Of a DNA stretch of 24,594 bases, positions 13,757-22,176 are shown in pieces. The stretch spans positions 1 to 24,594 of the forward strand of contig CBFHSD010000034.1 in NCBI GenBank assembly GCA_965658375.1, read 5' to 3'. The notes beneath the pieces are model-generated. The model had not been told where the DNA came from and ran no database searches. It saw only the letters and a program-made list of their open reading frames with translations. Each line of letters starts with the position of its first letter. The first letter of the stretch is position 1. This stretch comes from CBFHSD01 sp965658375 (lineage in GTDB: Bacteria; Bacteroidota; Bacteroidia; Flavobacteriales_G; Salibacteraceae). Position numbers and translations under genes: made by a program.

Positions 13757-15187
13757 ATGAAAATGAAACTCTTCCTTGCAATAGCCCTTAGCGCCCTTCT
13801 TTTTTCATGTGAAAAGAAAGATACCGGAGAAAACCTTATCAAGCTTGGTGTTCAGGTGCTCAACCCTACAAGCGACTCAACAGTAGTGATTTACAAAACA
13901 AGAAATGCAGTAGAAAAGGCACAGCAAGACACACTTTTCATCGACACCCTGAAGTTTGACACCGCAAATCGCGTGTTTTTGTATAAAGATTATCCAGAAG
14001 GATATTATACCATTCAATACGAACGTTACCGCATTCCGGTGTTCATGGTCAAGGGAAAACCGCTAAATGTGCAGTTTGATGCCTCAAACTTTAGAGAAAG
14101 TGTGGTGTTTACGGGTTCGCTCAAGAAGTACAACCAGTTTTATAAAGAACATAGCGAGGTCGCTCAAAATGTCATGCGCTTCAGATCTAGAATGTTTGGC
14201 AAGTATGAAGATGAATTTTTGGCAGCGTTAGATTCTACGCGCAAATCCTTAGATACGTCATTGGTAGAACTCATGACCAACAAACCCTCTTTCAACCAAA
14301 ACTTTTATCAGAATTTAGGGATTGACAATTACTACCTCACCGCTCGATTGATAGATGGTTATGCTTATTACAGATCTTATTACCTTGATTCTTTACCAGC
14401 TTTAAGTCCCGCTTTTTTAGAAAAGCAAAAAGCCTTGCGATTAGAGAATCCAGATGCTTTGGGGAACAGTTACTACACAGGCTATTTAGAGCAGTGGAAA
14501 AACGCACGCGCAAGTGAATGGTCAGAGTTGCATCCAGATGCTGAAACTGAAGATTATTACGCATACCAAGTGCATTTGATAGACAGCGCTTTCAAAGATC
14601 AAGAGGTAAAAGACTTCATGCATTATTTGGTGCAGAACCAGCAAATCAGCTATTATGCTCCGCATTACAGCGATTCGCTGTTGCAGGTGTTTGGACAAGC
14701 ATGTACCAATGAGGGCATGAAGGCGAGCATCAATGAAGAAGTGGCCAAGTGGGAACCTCTTTTGGCAGGAAAACCAGCATTTGGTTTCAGCTATCCAGAT
14801 TCTGCGGGAACAGAATTTTCTCTGGAAGATTTTAGAGGAAAAGTGGTGTATATAGATGTGTGGGCCACTTGGTGTGGGCCTTGCAAGCAAGAATTGCCAC
14901 ACTTGAAAAAATTGGTGCGTGCCGTTGATGAAGAGCAAGTGGCCATCATCAGCATTAGTGTAGATACAGACAGAGACGCTTGGATCAACGACCTCAATAC
15001 CCACCAATTTTCTTGGATGCAATTGTATGCAGATGGTTGGTCTCAAATCACGAAAGATTACTTGATCAGCGGCATTCCCCGCTTTATCTTAATTGACCAA
15101 GAAGGCAATATAGCCGATGCCAATGCCAAACGCCCTTCAGGAGATATTTTGAAGGATATTGAGAAGTTGCTGAAAGGGAGTGAATAA
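13757..15187 (+). CDS. TlpA/ResA-type thiol-disulfide lipoprotein with DUF4369-like N-terminal region
   Basis: A 476-residue lipoprotein: the signal MKMKLFLAIALSALLFSC ends in a lipobox with Cys18. Residues about 30-120 form a beta-rich region like the DUF4369 domain often fused to Bacteroidota TlpA proteins; a helical middle part (about 120-325) follows. The C-terminal thioredoxin domain (about 335-476) has WATWCGPCKQELP with active cysteines 373 and 376, and the cis-proline loop SGIPRFILID. Such proteins reduce or exchange disulfides of periplasmic or outer-membrane-associated proteins; the substrate is unknown. TTG at 13748 would add three residues but overlaps the promoter box. The ATG at 13763 is a fair alternative start. 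Divergent from yebC. Confidence 0.9.
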   Translation: MKMKLFLAIALSALLFSCEKKDTGENLIKLGVQVLNPTSDSTVVIYKTRNAVEKAQQDTLFIDTLKFDTANRVFLYKDYPEGYYTIQYERYRIPVFMVKGKPLNVQFDASNFRESVVFTGSLKKYNQFYKEHSEVAQNVMRFRSRMFGKYEDEFLAALDSTRKSLDTSLVELMTNKPSFNQNFYQNLGIDNYYLTARLIDGYAYYRSYYLDSLPALSPAFLEKQKALRLENPDALGNSYYTGYLEQWKNARASEWSELHPDAETEDYYAYQVHLIDSAFKDQEVKDFMHYLVQNQQISYYAPHYSDSLLQVFGQACTNEGMKASINEEVAKWEPLLAGKPAFGFSYPDSAGTEFSLEDFRGKVVYIDVWATWCGPCKQELPHLKKLVRAVDEEQVAIISISVDTDRDAWINDLNTHQFSWMQLYADGWSQITKDYLISGIPRFILIDQEGNIADANAKRPSGDILKDIEKLLKGSE

Positions 15188-15441
15188 TTTCATCTCTTTG
15201 TAAAAACACACCAATTGTTAACCAGAGTTTTGGGTGTATTTTAAGCAGTTGGTAACACTAAGTAAAGATTGGCTACCCTCTTTATAACCATTTCCTAACC
15301 CCCTGTTCATCATGGTATTGACTGCAGTACTCATTTTTGTTCAAACCTAGGGAGATTGTATTTAATTACCTATATCCTTTCTTTCAGCTCAGCGGTGTTC
15401 TACCGCCAAAGGATGCCTCTCCCAATGAACACACAAAAAAG

Positions 15442-16305
15442 ATGAAGAAAAAAGATCGGAGACCTGTAGACGTGGTGGTCATTTCAGATGTGCATTTGGG
15501 TACATATGGCTCTCGAGCCAAAGAGTTGGTGGCCTATATGAAAAGCATCCAACCAAAAGAGGTGATTTTGAATGGCGACATCATTGATATTTGGCAATTC
15601 AACAAACGTTTTTTTCCAAAGGCACACGTAAAAGTGATAAAGCAAGTGCTCAATTGGGTAATGGATGGCGTAAAAGTGACCTATATTACAGGAAACCACG
15701 ATGAAATGCTGCGCAGGTTTGTTGGCTTTAGAATGGGTTCTTTTACTGTACAAAATAAGATGCTCCTAGAGCTAGGCAAAGAACAGGCTTGGATCTTCCA
15801 CGGAGATGTGTTTGATGTGACCATGCAGCACTCTAAATGGTTGGCCAAGATGGGAGCAGTAGGTTACGATTCTCTTATACTCATCAACAACTTTTGCAAT
15901 TGGGTAAGTGAGAACATCTTGAAAAGAGGGCGGATTTCCCTTTCTAAAAAAATTAAGAACAGCGTAAAAGGCGCACTGAAATTCATTGATGATTTTGAAC
16001 AAACCGCTGCGCATATTGCCATTCACAATGGCTATGAATACGTGATTTGCGGGCACATACACCAACCCCAAAAGCGAACAATAGACAACGGTACTGGTCA
16101 AGTAATATATTTAAATTCAGGCGATTGGATAGAGAACCTGACGGCTTTAGAATACGATAATGGAGAATGGTCCATCTTTAAATACGAAGAAGCATTTGGA
16201 AAAGCTAGATTGCAGCAAGATCCAGAAGAAGATCTGGAGCTGGAAACCGAGCACTTGTTCAAGCAGATGTTAGACGAGTTCAATATGCTAAGAGTCACAA
16301 AGTAA
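15442..16305 (+). CDS. LpxH-like metallophosphoesterase (UDP-2,3-diacylglucosamine diphosphatase family)
   Basis: A 287-residue calcineurin-fold phosphoesterase. Metal ligands are complete: D16-x-H18 (SDVHLG), D46 (NGDIID), N85-H-D (GNHDE), H120 (FHGDVFD) and H205-x-H207 (GHIHQP). LNSGDWIENLTALEYDNGEW near the end is typical of the Bacteroidota branch annotated as UDP-2,3-diacylglucosamine diphosphatase, a lipid A pathway step. The protein is longer than E. coli LpxH and its true substrate is uncertain. The frame is open back to a TTG at 15337, but the ATG at 15442 gives the family start. The stop codon is followed directly by the ATG of the next gene, so translation is probably coupled. Confidence 0.88.
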   Translation: MKKKDRRPVDVVVISDVHLGTYGSRAKELVAYMKSIQPKEVILNGDIIDIWQFNKRFFPKAHVKVIKQVLNWVMDGVKVTYITGNHDEMLRRFVGFRMGSFTVQNKMLLELGKEQAWIFHGDVFDVTMQHSKWLAKMGAVGYDSLILINNFCNWVSENILKRGRISLSKKIKNSVKGALKFIDDFEQTAAHIAIHNGYEYVICGHIHQPQKRTIDNGTGQVIYLNSGDWIENLTALEYDNGEWSIFKYEEAFGKARLQQDPEEDLELETEHLFKQMLDEFNMLRVTK

Positions 16306-17355
16306 ATGAAGGTATTGTATGCAGTACAAGGAACGGGCAACGGACATTTGGCCAGAGCGCGCACCTTGGTGCCCATTATAGCGCGCTATGCAGAAGTAGA
16401 TGTGCTGGTTTCGGGATCTCAAGTAGAGATTGACTTAGGCTTTCCCATCGCCTATAAATTTCATGGATTGGGTTTTGTTTTTGGGAAAAATGGCGGAGTT
16501 TCTATTCCTCAAACACTGCGTTCTATCAAACTTTTACACTTGATTAAAGATTGGCGAACCATAAACCTGAACAATTACGATTTTATCATCAATGATTTTG
16601 AGCCTATTGTAGCATGGAAGTCAAAATGGGGAAATAAACCCTGCTTGGGCTTTAGTCATCAACGTGCGGTGCTGCATCCAAAAGCACCACGTACAGCTAA
16701 AAAAGACCTACTAGGCGAATTTATCCTTAAGCATTACGCACCCACTAAAGCTGGAATTGGTTTTCATTTTACAGCTTATGATGCACATACCCAAACACCC
16801 ATTGTACGCGATGAGATTCGGGCGCTGAAACCTGAGAAATGCGGACATTACACTGTGTATTTACCAGCATATTCGTCAGAGACATTGGTTGAGATTTTGC
16901 AACAAATACCAGCAGAGTGGCAAGTGTTTTCCAAGCACAACAAAACAGAAGAGCGCCATGCAAATGTGTGGGTTCGCCCAGTGAATAGCGCTGCCTTTGT
17001 AGAAAGTATGCGCACGGCAGATGGCGTTCTTTGCGGAGCAGGTTTTGAAACGCCAGCAGAAGCATTATTTTGGGACAAAAAGCTCATGGTTATTCCTATG
17101 GCGAACCAATACGAGCAGCAGCTGAACGCAGAAAGTTTGCGCGAGCTCGGAGTTCCTACACTGGATATGTTGAACCATGAAGCCATTCCACACATTCAAT
17201 CCTGGATTGCAGAAGAAGCACCGATAGATGTTTCTTTTCCAGACAATGCAGAACAGGCTGTAAAAGAACTGATGCGCTTGGCAATTGCCCAAAAAGCTCG
17301 GCACATTAAACGCAAGGCTTCTTCAAAAAGCCGCTTAAGCCGTAATGCCTTCTAA
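16306..17355 (+). CDS. GT28/MurG-like glycosyltransferase
   Basis: A 349-residue GT-B fold protein. The N-terminus MKVLYAVQGTGNGHLARA carries the GxGxGH(L) loop of MurG/diacylglycerol glucosyltransferase relatives (G9 to H14). The C-terminal donor-sugar site reads LCGAGFETPAEAL (242-254), VIPMANQYEQQLNA (262-275), the usual glycine/glutamate and Q-x-x-Q pattern. It probably transfers a sugar from a nucleotide donor to a lipid or lipid-linked acceptor on the inner face of the membrane. It is not MurG itself, judging by the divergent core. It starts on the base after the stop of the LpxH-like gene, and its last 21 bases overlap the 3' end of the convergent ptrB gene. The basic C-terminal tail (KRKASSKSRLSR) could bind membrane lipid. 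Confidence 0.85.
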   Translation: MKVLYAVQGTGNGHLARARTLVPIIARYAEVDVLVSGSQVEIDLGFPIAYKFHGLGFVFGKNGGVSIPQTLRSIKLLHLIKDWRTINLNNYDFIINDFEPIVAWKSKWGNKPCLGFSHQRAVLHPKAPRTAKKDLLGEFILKHYAPTKAGIGFHFTAYDAHTQTPIVRDEIRALKPEKCGHYTVYLPAYSSETLVEILQQIPAEWQVFSKHNKTEERHANVWVRPVNSAAFVESMRTADGVLCGAGFETPAEALFWDKKLMVIPMANQYEQQLNAESLRELGVPTLDMLNHEAIPHIQSWIAEEAPIDVSFPDNAEQAVKELMRLAIAQKARHIKRKASSKSRLSRNAF

Positions 17356-19395
17356 CATAAAGAGAAAGGCAAATTCCATGGCTGTTTCTTTCAAAGATTC
17401 AAACCTTCCAGAAGCGCCACCATGCCCCGTTGTCATATTGGTATGCAGCAAGACCAAATTCGGGTTTTGACCTTGTTCTCTCAGGCTTGCCACCCATTTG
17501 GCAGGTTCCCAATACTGTACTTGAGAATCATGCAAACCCGTAGTTACCAGTAAATTTGGATATACTTGGTTGCTGACATTATCATAGGGCGAGTAGCTTT
17601 TCATATACTGGTAGTAGGCCTCTTCATTCGGGTTCCCCCATTCGTCATATTCGCCTGTAGTTAATGGAATGGTGTCATCTAACATGGTGGTAACCACATC
17701 TACAAAAGGCACTGCGGCTATTACCCCATTCCATAAATCTGGGCGTTGGTTGATAACGGTACCCATCAACATGCCGCCTGCGCTGCCACCCATGGCATAA
17801 AGGTGCCCTTTTGTGGTGTATTTATGTTGCAATAGGTATTCGCCACAAGAAATAAAATCGGCAAATGTGTTTTGTTTGGTCAAGAGCTTGCCGTTGTCAT
17901 ACCAAGCTCTTCCAAGTTCTTCGCCTCCTCTAATGTGGGCAATGGCGTAAACAAAACCGCGGTCTAACATGCTCAATCTGGTGGTGCTAAATGTGGGATC
18001 CATTGAAATACCATACGAGCCGTAACCGTAGAGAAGTGCAGGGTTCTCCCCGTCTGTTTTTAGGTCTTTTTTGTATACCAAACTCATAGGAATGGCCGCG
18101 CCGTCATGACCTTCAACAAAAATGCGTTCGCTGGTGTAGGCGCTTTCATCATAGCCGCCTACTACTTCTTGCTGTTTCAGCAACCTGCGTTCTCCGCTTT
18201 CCATGTTGTACTCATACACCGAAGATGGTCTGGTAAGGGATGTGTACCCAAAGCGCAACCATTCGTTTTCGTAATCGAGGTTGGTTCCCAAATAAGCCAC
18301 ATATGCGGGATCATCAAAAGGAAGATACTCGTCTTTAGAGCCATCCCAACGTTGAATGCGAATGTGGGTGAGGGCGTTTCTGCGCTCTACCAACACCAGG
18401 TGATTGGCAAAGATCTCAAGGTCTTCTAGCAAGGTGTCTTCGCGGTGAGCAATCACCTCTTCCCAATGTTCCAAAGCCGTTTGATCCAGGCTGGTTTTCA
18501 TCAACCTAAAGTTTTGTGCTTCGTGGTTGGTGATGATGTAAAAGTGCTCTTTGTAATGGGCTACAGAGTATTCAATGCCTCGTGTTCTCTCTTGAAAAAC
18601 TACAAAGTCTTCATCTGGAGCATCGGCAGAAATGTAGCGAAACTCGGTGGTGAGTGTTGCGTTTGAGCCTATGAAAATGTATTGCTTTGACTTGCTTCTA
18701 AAAACGGCACAGGCAAAGGTTTCATCTTCCTCTACAAAAATGAGCACATCTTTCTCCTGTGCTTCGCCAAACTTGTGTTTGTAGATTTTATGTGGGCGAA
18801 GGGTTTCGTCTTTTTGGGTGTAAAACAGGGTGTGAGAATCATTGGCCCAAGCAACGCCACCAGTGGTGTTTTCTATCTTGTTTTCTATGATTTCGCCAGT
18901 TTTTAGATTCTTGAAGCGAATGGTGTAGATGCGTCTGCTCACGGTATCTTCACCAAAGGCCAACCACTCGTCATTGGGACTTAGACTCATGCCGCCTACC
19001 TTGTAATAATCGTGTCCTTTGGCAAGTTCATTTACATCTAAGAGTACCTGCTCATCAGCTTCGAGCGATCCTTTTTTTCTACAGATGATGGGGTATTCTT
19101 TTCCTTGTTCAAAGCGGGTGTAGTAGTAATATCCATCGCGCAAATAGGGAACACTTTGATCGTCTTCTTTGATGCGGCTTTTGATTTCTTGAAAAAGATC
19201 TTCTTGGAACTTTTCTGTTGGCTTAAGCATGGAGGTGGTGTAGTCATTCTCTGCGTTGAGGTAGTCAACCACCTCTTGGTCTTCTCGCTCTTTGAGCCAG
19301 TAGTATGGGTCTTGGCGCACATCGCCATGCATGCGGTGTTCATAAGGAATTTGCCTTGCTTTTGGTGGTGTTGGGATATGCTTTTGCTTTGCCAT
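17335..19395 (-). CDS. ptrB: Oligopeptidase B (S9A serine peptidase)
   Basis: A 686-residue protein, the usual length for PtrB. It lacks a signal peptide, so it acts in the cytoplasm, cutting short peptides after basic residues. The N-terminal seven-bladed propeller domain is followed by an alpha/beta hydrolase domain with the full triad: S538 in GGSAGG, D623 in TGLHDSQV and H658 in TTGHGGASGRF. YGYGSYGISMDPTFS and AHIRGGEELGRAWYDNGK are signature segments of the prolyl oligopeptidase family. The Ser/Asp/His spacing is normal. An exact TAnnTTTG box ends 17 bases before the ATG. The 3' end overlaps the convergent glycosyltransferase gene by 21 bases, leaving no room for a terminator between them. 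Confidence 0.95.
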   Translation of the reverse strand: MAKQKHIPTPPKARQIPYEHRMHGDVRQDPYYWLKEREDQEVVDYLNAENDYTTSMLKPTEKFQEDLFQEIKSRIKEDDQSVPYLRDGYYYYTRFEQGKEYPIICRKKGSLEADEQVLLDVNELAKGHDYYKVGGMSLSPNDEWLAFGEDTVSRRIYTIRFKNLKTGEIIENKIENTTGGVAWANDSHTLFYTQKDETLRPHKIYKHKFGEAQEKDVLIFVEEDETFACAVFRSKSKQYIFIGSNATLTTEFRYISADAPDEDFVVFQERTRGIEYSVAHYKEHFYIITNHEAQNFRLMKTSLDQTALEHWEEVIAHREDTLLEDLEIFANHLVLVERRNALTHIRIQRWDGSKDEYLPFDDPAYVAYLGTNLDYENEWLRFGYTSLTRPSSVYEYNMESGERRLLKQQEVVGGYDESAYTSERIFVEGHDGAAIPMSLVYKKDLKTDGENPALLYGYGSYGISMDPTFSTTRLSMLDRGFVYAIAHIRGGEELGRAWYDNGKLLTKQNTFADFISCGEYLLQHKYTTKGHLYAMGGSAGGMLMGTVINQRPDLWNGVIAAVPFVDVVTTMLDDTIPLTTGEYDEWGNPNEEAYYQYMKSYSPYDNVSNQVYPNLLVTTGLHDSQVQYWEPAKWVASLREQGQNPNLVLLHTNMTTGHGGASGRFESLKETAMEFAFLFMLEGITA

Positions 19396-19412
19396 TTTCT
19401 AAAATTGATGTG

Positions 19413-19420
19413 CAAAAGTA
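19413..19420 (-). promoter_or_regulatory. -7 box of ptrB (TACTTTTG)
   Basis: Exact TAnnTTTG on the minus strand, 17 bases before the ptrB ATG. No TTG at the -33 distance. Confidence 0.45.
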
Positions 19421-19498
19421 AGCGAAGGAGAGGGAGAAAGGTTCACGGGCCATTCTTGTTTCTGAATATTCACCTACCGCATTGATTTAATTCGCTTG

Positions 19499-19562
19499 CT
19501 GAGAAGAGTCGAAGTAACATTGTACAAAAGATAAAATCCACTCCCACTTCGGCTCCGCTCAG
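19499..19562. repeat. Imperfect palindrome resembling a dispersed Bacteroidota intergenic repeat
   Basis: CTGAGAAGAGTCGAAGT (19499-19515) is matched in inverted form by ACTTCGGCTCCGCTCAG (19546-19562), 14 of 17 positions pairing, with a 30-base spacer. The motif CTGAGCGgAGTCGAAG is one I recall as very common between genes in Bacteroidota genomes; the copy number here cannot be checked in one window. Confidence 0.6.
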
Positions 19563-19690
19563 TGTACGGCTCAGTTTACGTCATGGTGTCTGGTTCGGTG
19601 TGTGACTCAGTATGTATAAAGTGTTTGTATCACTGTTCAACCCAAGTTCCGGCTGGTGCGTGTTATTTCAAGGAGATAAAATGACATAAA

Positions 19691-19720
19691 CAAAAGTTCC
19701 CTTTACAATTCGTAAACGGG
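19691..19720 (-). terminator. Probable terminator of pheS
   Basis: On the minus strand CCCGTTTAC pairs with GTAAAGGG with one bulged base around a GAATT loop, followed by AACTTTTGTTT. It starts about 46 bases after the pheS stop. Confidence 0.4.
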
Positions 19721-19766
19721 GAGAAAATAATAGATAAGCCTGCGCAAAGAGTTTAGGAAACTTGGC

Positions 19767-20792
19767 TTAATAAGCCGCTTTAAACTGGTTTAAGAAACGC
19801 ACATCGTTTTCAAAGAAATAACGGATGTCATCTACTCCGTAGCGGAGCATGGCAATGCGCTCAATGCCCATTCCAAAGGCGTAACCCGAATACAAATCAG
19901 GATCAATGTTGCAGTTCTTCAACACATTGGGATCTACCATTCCGCAACCCATAATCTCTAGCCAGCCGGTTCCTTTGGTAATGCGGTAATCGGTTTCGTT
20001 TTTCAAGCCCCAATACACATCTACCTCTGCGCTGGGCTCGGTAAACGGAAAGTAAGAAGGGCGCAAACGGATTTTAGATTTCCCAAAAAACTCTTTAGCG
20101 AAATACAAAAGCGTTTGCTTCAAGTCGGCAAAAGACACATCCTTGTCTATGTACAAACCTTCTATTTGGTGAAAAATACAGTGCGAACGCGCAGAAATGG
20201 CTTCGTTTCTAAACACACGGCCCGGAGCCGTAATGCGAATAGGTGGTTCTTGGTTTTCCATTACCCGCACCTGAACAGAAGAAGTGTGCGTTCTTAAGGC
20301 CAATTCACCTTCGGAGTCGCGTACAAAAAAGGTGTCTTGCATGTCTCTGGCAGGGTGCTCTGGCGGAAAGTTCAAAGCGGTAAAGTTGTGCCAATCGTCT
20401 TCAATTTCTGGACCCTCTGCCACGGTAAAACCAATGCGGTTGAAGATGTCTAATATTTCTCTTCGCACAATAGATATGGGGTGGCGAGATCCCAACTCAT
20501 AAGGTGCCGAAGGGCGCGTTAAATCGGGCACATCAAGGTTGGCAGCGCCTGAGCTATCCATTTTGGATTTGAGCTCGCCAAGTTTACCTTCTGCCTTTTG
20601 CTTCAACTCATTCAAGCGTTGGCCAAAGGCCTTTTTTTGCTCGTTGGGCACGTTTTTAAAATCAGCAAATAAGCCTTTAATCTTCCCCTTAGATCCTAAA
20701 AATTCAATTCTGAATTGTTCCAGTTCTTCTTTGCTATCTGTGGCAAAGCCGTCAATTCTATCGAGGTATGATTTGATTTTATCTTCTAACAT
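19767..20792 (-). CDS. pheS: Phenylalanine-tRNA ligase alpha subunit
   Basis: A 341-residue class II synthetase subunit of standard length. An N-terminal coiled-coil arm (MLEDKIKSYLDRID to about residue 90) that binds tRNA is followed by the catalytic domain: LRTHTSSVQVRVM, FRNEAISARSHCIFHQIEG (motif 2) and GYAFGMGIERIAMLRYGVDD (motif 3), ending FLNQF. It works as an alpha2-beta2 complex with PheT; pheT is not adjacent, which is common in Bacteroidota. An exact TAnnTTTG box lies 18 bases before the ATG and a hairpin follows the stop. Confidence 0.98.
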   Translation of the reverse strand: MLEDKIKSYLDRIDGFATDSKEELEQFRIEFLGSKGKIKGLFADFKNVPNEQKKAFGQRLNELKQKAEGKLGELKSKMDSSGAANLDVPDLTRPSAPYELGSRHPISIVRREILDIFNRIGFTVAEGPEIEDDWHNFTALNFPPEHPARDMQDTFFVRDSEGELALRTHTSSVQVRVMENQEPPIRITAPGRVFRNEAISARSHCIFHQIEGLYIDKDVSFADLKQTLLYFAKEFFGKSKIRLRPSYFPFTEPSAEVDVYWGLKNETDYRITKGTGWLEIMGCGMVDPNVLKNCNIDPDLYSGYAFGMGIERIAMLRYGVDDIRYFFENDVRFLNQFKAAY

Positions 20793-20810
20793 GTCCGTTT
20801 ATTGAAGGCG

Positions 20811-20818
20811 CAAAATTA
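20811..20818 (-). promoter_or_regulatory. -7 box of pheS (TAATTTTG)
   Basis: Exact TAnnTTTG on the minus strand, 18 bases before the pheS ATG, in the 44-base gap after the cyclophilin gene. It suggests pheS is transcribed on its own and not only from the gene upstream. Confidence 0.45.
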
Positions 20819-20836
20819 AGGTTTCTCTTGGTTTTA

Positions 20837-21682
20837 TTAGCGTGTCACTTCAATGGTCATCCAAACATCTTCCATTGGCCTGTTGTGTCGGTTCACCGCC
20901 ACTTGCGCAATACTGTCTATGACGTCCATGCCCTCTAGCACCTCGCCAAAAACAGTGTAGTCACCATCTAGCTGCGGGCTTCCCCCAATGGCGGTGTAGG
21001 CTTCTATTTGTTCTTGAGAAAATACAAAGCGCGATGAATCAAGCGTAATGTGAGTTTGTGCCTCTGCAAAGAGCGAATCGTAAAGGGCTTGATCGCCAGA
21101 CTGCTGTGCATGAAGCAGGGCATTGCGTTCTTCAGAATTTTCGGGATCGCTCAAACGGGTACGCAGAGCATCTTGAACGGCTTTCATTTTGCGTTGCTTT
21201 TGTACTTGCATCAATTTTTCTGGGGTGAACACCATGCCTTGCACAATGTAAAACTGAGATCCAGAACTGGCTTTTTGTGGGTTTTGGCGATCGCCTTTTC
21301 TGGCCGCTGCCAAAGCTCCTCTTTTGTGAAAGGAGCTGGGAGTAAATTCTGCCGATAGGGTGTAACCGGGTCCTCCAGCACCCAATTTTTTGTTGGGAGC
21401 CGCGTTTCTAGAAAGTGGATCTCCGCCTTGAATCATAAATTGGTTGATGACCCTGTGAAAGAGCAAACTGTCGTAAAAACCACTATCTGCCAAGGCCAGG
21501 AAATTGTCTCTGTGCAGCGGTGTTTCATTGTACAATTCAAGCAGAATGGGTCCGTAAGGCGTGTTGATTTTTACCCTTGGCTTGGGAGTTTCTTGCGGAA
21601 CAAACTGGGTAAAGATGAAAATGCTGGCAAGTAAACAAACGGAAAACAAGGGTTTGCTTACAAAATAAGGCTTGACATTCAT
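20837..21682 (-). CDS. Exported cyclophilin-type peptidyl-prolyl isomerase with internal insertion
   Basis: A 281-residue protein with an N-terminal hydrophobic segment (residues 11-28, PLFSVCLLASIFIFTQFV) acting as signal or anchor, then a cyclophilin domain. FHRVI (75-79), FMIQGGDP (82-89) and SGSQFYIV (140-147) give the catalytic Arg77, Phe82, Met83, Gln85, Gln143 and Phe144. The last part, LDGDYTVFGEV (238-248), has Gln237 in place of the cyclosporin-binding Trp and Tyr242 in place of His. About 78 residues (151-228), charged and probably helical, are inserted between these halves; plain bacterial cyclophilins have a short loop there. It is expected to help protein folding in the periplasm. 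Confidence 0.93.
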   Translation of the reverse strand: MNVKPYFVSKPLFSVCLLASIFIFTQFVPQETPKPRVKINTPYGPILLELYNETPLHRDNFLALADSGFYDSLLFHRVINQFMIQGGDPLSRNAAPNKKLGAGGPGYTLSAEFTPSSFHKRGALAAARKGDRQNPQKASSGSQFYIVQGMVFTPEKLMQVQKQRKMKAVQDALRTRLSDPENSEERNALLHAQQSGDQALYDSLFAEAQTHITLDSSRFVFSQEQIEAYTAIGGSPQLDGDYTVFGEVLEGMDVIDSIAQVAVNRHNRPMEDVWMTIEVTR

Positions 21683-21725
21683 GAAATATAATTGCTATTT
21701 TGAACCCCTCAAATTACACTTTAGT

Positions 21726-22151
21726 ATGAAATTTCAGATTTCTCTCATCATTGCCTTCACAAGCCTCTTGGTTTTAGCTACTTCTTGCAACAAAGAAGAG
21801 GAAGCTACGTACGATGCAACAATTACTGTGGTGAACCAAGATGGCGAACCTATTTCTGGTGCCGCTGTGATTATGGAATGCCAGTCGAGCTACGATCCGC
21901 CTATTCCATGCACGGTATTTAGACAAGGACTTACTGATGCCAATGGGCAATATGCTACCAGCTTTTCTGAAGCCATTACTATTCTAACAACAGCTACTAA
22001 GATTCAAAGCGATACCACCATTATTGGTATTCCTGGAGATGCAGATTTTGAGATCATTATCACCAACGATTCTATTTGTGGCGAGTCTTTTATTGCCGTG
22101 AAAGCCAATGAGCAAAACACGCAAACAGTGTACATGTACGATTGCAATTGA
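21726..22151 (+). CDS. Small lipoprotein with Ig/carboxypeptidase-regulatory-like fold, paralogue A
   Basis: A 141-residue lipoprotein: MKFQISLIIAFTSLLVLATSC ends in a lipobox with Cys21. After an acidic linker (NKEEEA) comes a beta-sandwich-like domain with TVVNQDGEPISGAAVIMEC and GLTDANGQYATSF, the pattern of carboxypeptidase-regulatory or Big-like domains. Four further cysteines (MECQSS, PIPC, SICGE, MYDC) could form two disulfides. The frame is open to 21672, but only the ATG at 21726 gives a signal peptide. It is divergent from the cyclophilin gene and 25 bases ahead of a homologous gene. Function unknown. Confidence 0.82.
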   Translation: MKFQISLIIAFTSLLVLATSCNKEEEATYDATITVVNQDGEPISGAAVIMECQSSYDPPIPCTVFRQGLTDANGQYATSFSEAITILTTATKIQSDTTIIGIPGDADFEIIITNDSICGESFIAVKANEQNTQTVYMYDCN

Positions 22152-22176
22152 TTTGAATCTGATTGAAGCGAAGATT

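Larger units (their letters stand above)
19396..19766. other. 371-base intergenic stretch between ptrB and pheS
   Basis: It holds the ptrB promoter box, a palindromic repeat at 19499-19562 and a probable pheS terminator at 19691-19720. I see no credible reading frame, tRNA or rRNA. An AAGGAGATAAAATG string at 19670-19683 looks like a ribosome site but its frame stops after two codons. Confidence 0.7.

Noticed and set aside
15208..15237. Hairpin ACACCAA / TTGGGTGT after the TlpA-type gene
   Set aside because: The stem is short with a bulge and a long loop, and the T-run is weak; it may be a terminator but I cannot support it.
15337..15441. Upstream extension of the LpxH-like gene from a TTG
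   Set aside because: The added 35 residues do not belong to the family core, and the ATG at 15442 gives the usual N-terminus.
19670..19688. AAGGAGATAAAATG as a ribosome site with a tiny gene
   Set aside because: The frame ends after ATG-ACA-TAA.
21696..21714. TATTTTG and its mirror image between the cyclophilin and lipoprotein A genes
   Set aside because: Each is one base short of TAnnTTTG; similar to the box before cvpA but too degenerate to list as promoters.
22108..22176. ATG at 22108 as start of lipoprotein B
   Set aside because: It lies inside lipoprotein A, adds a non-signal stretch before the hydrophobic helix, and breaks the length match with the paralogue.
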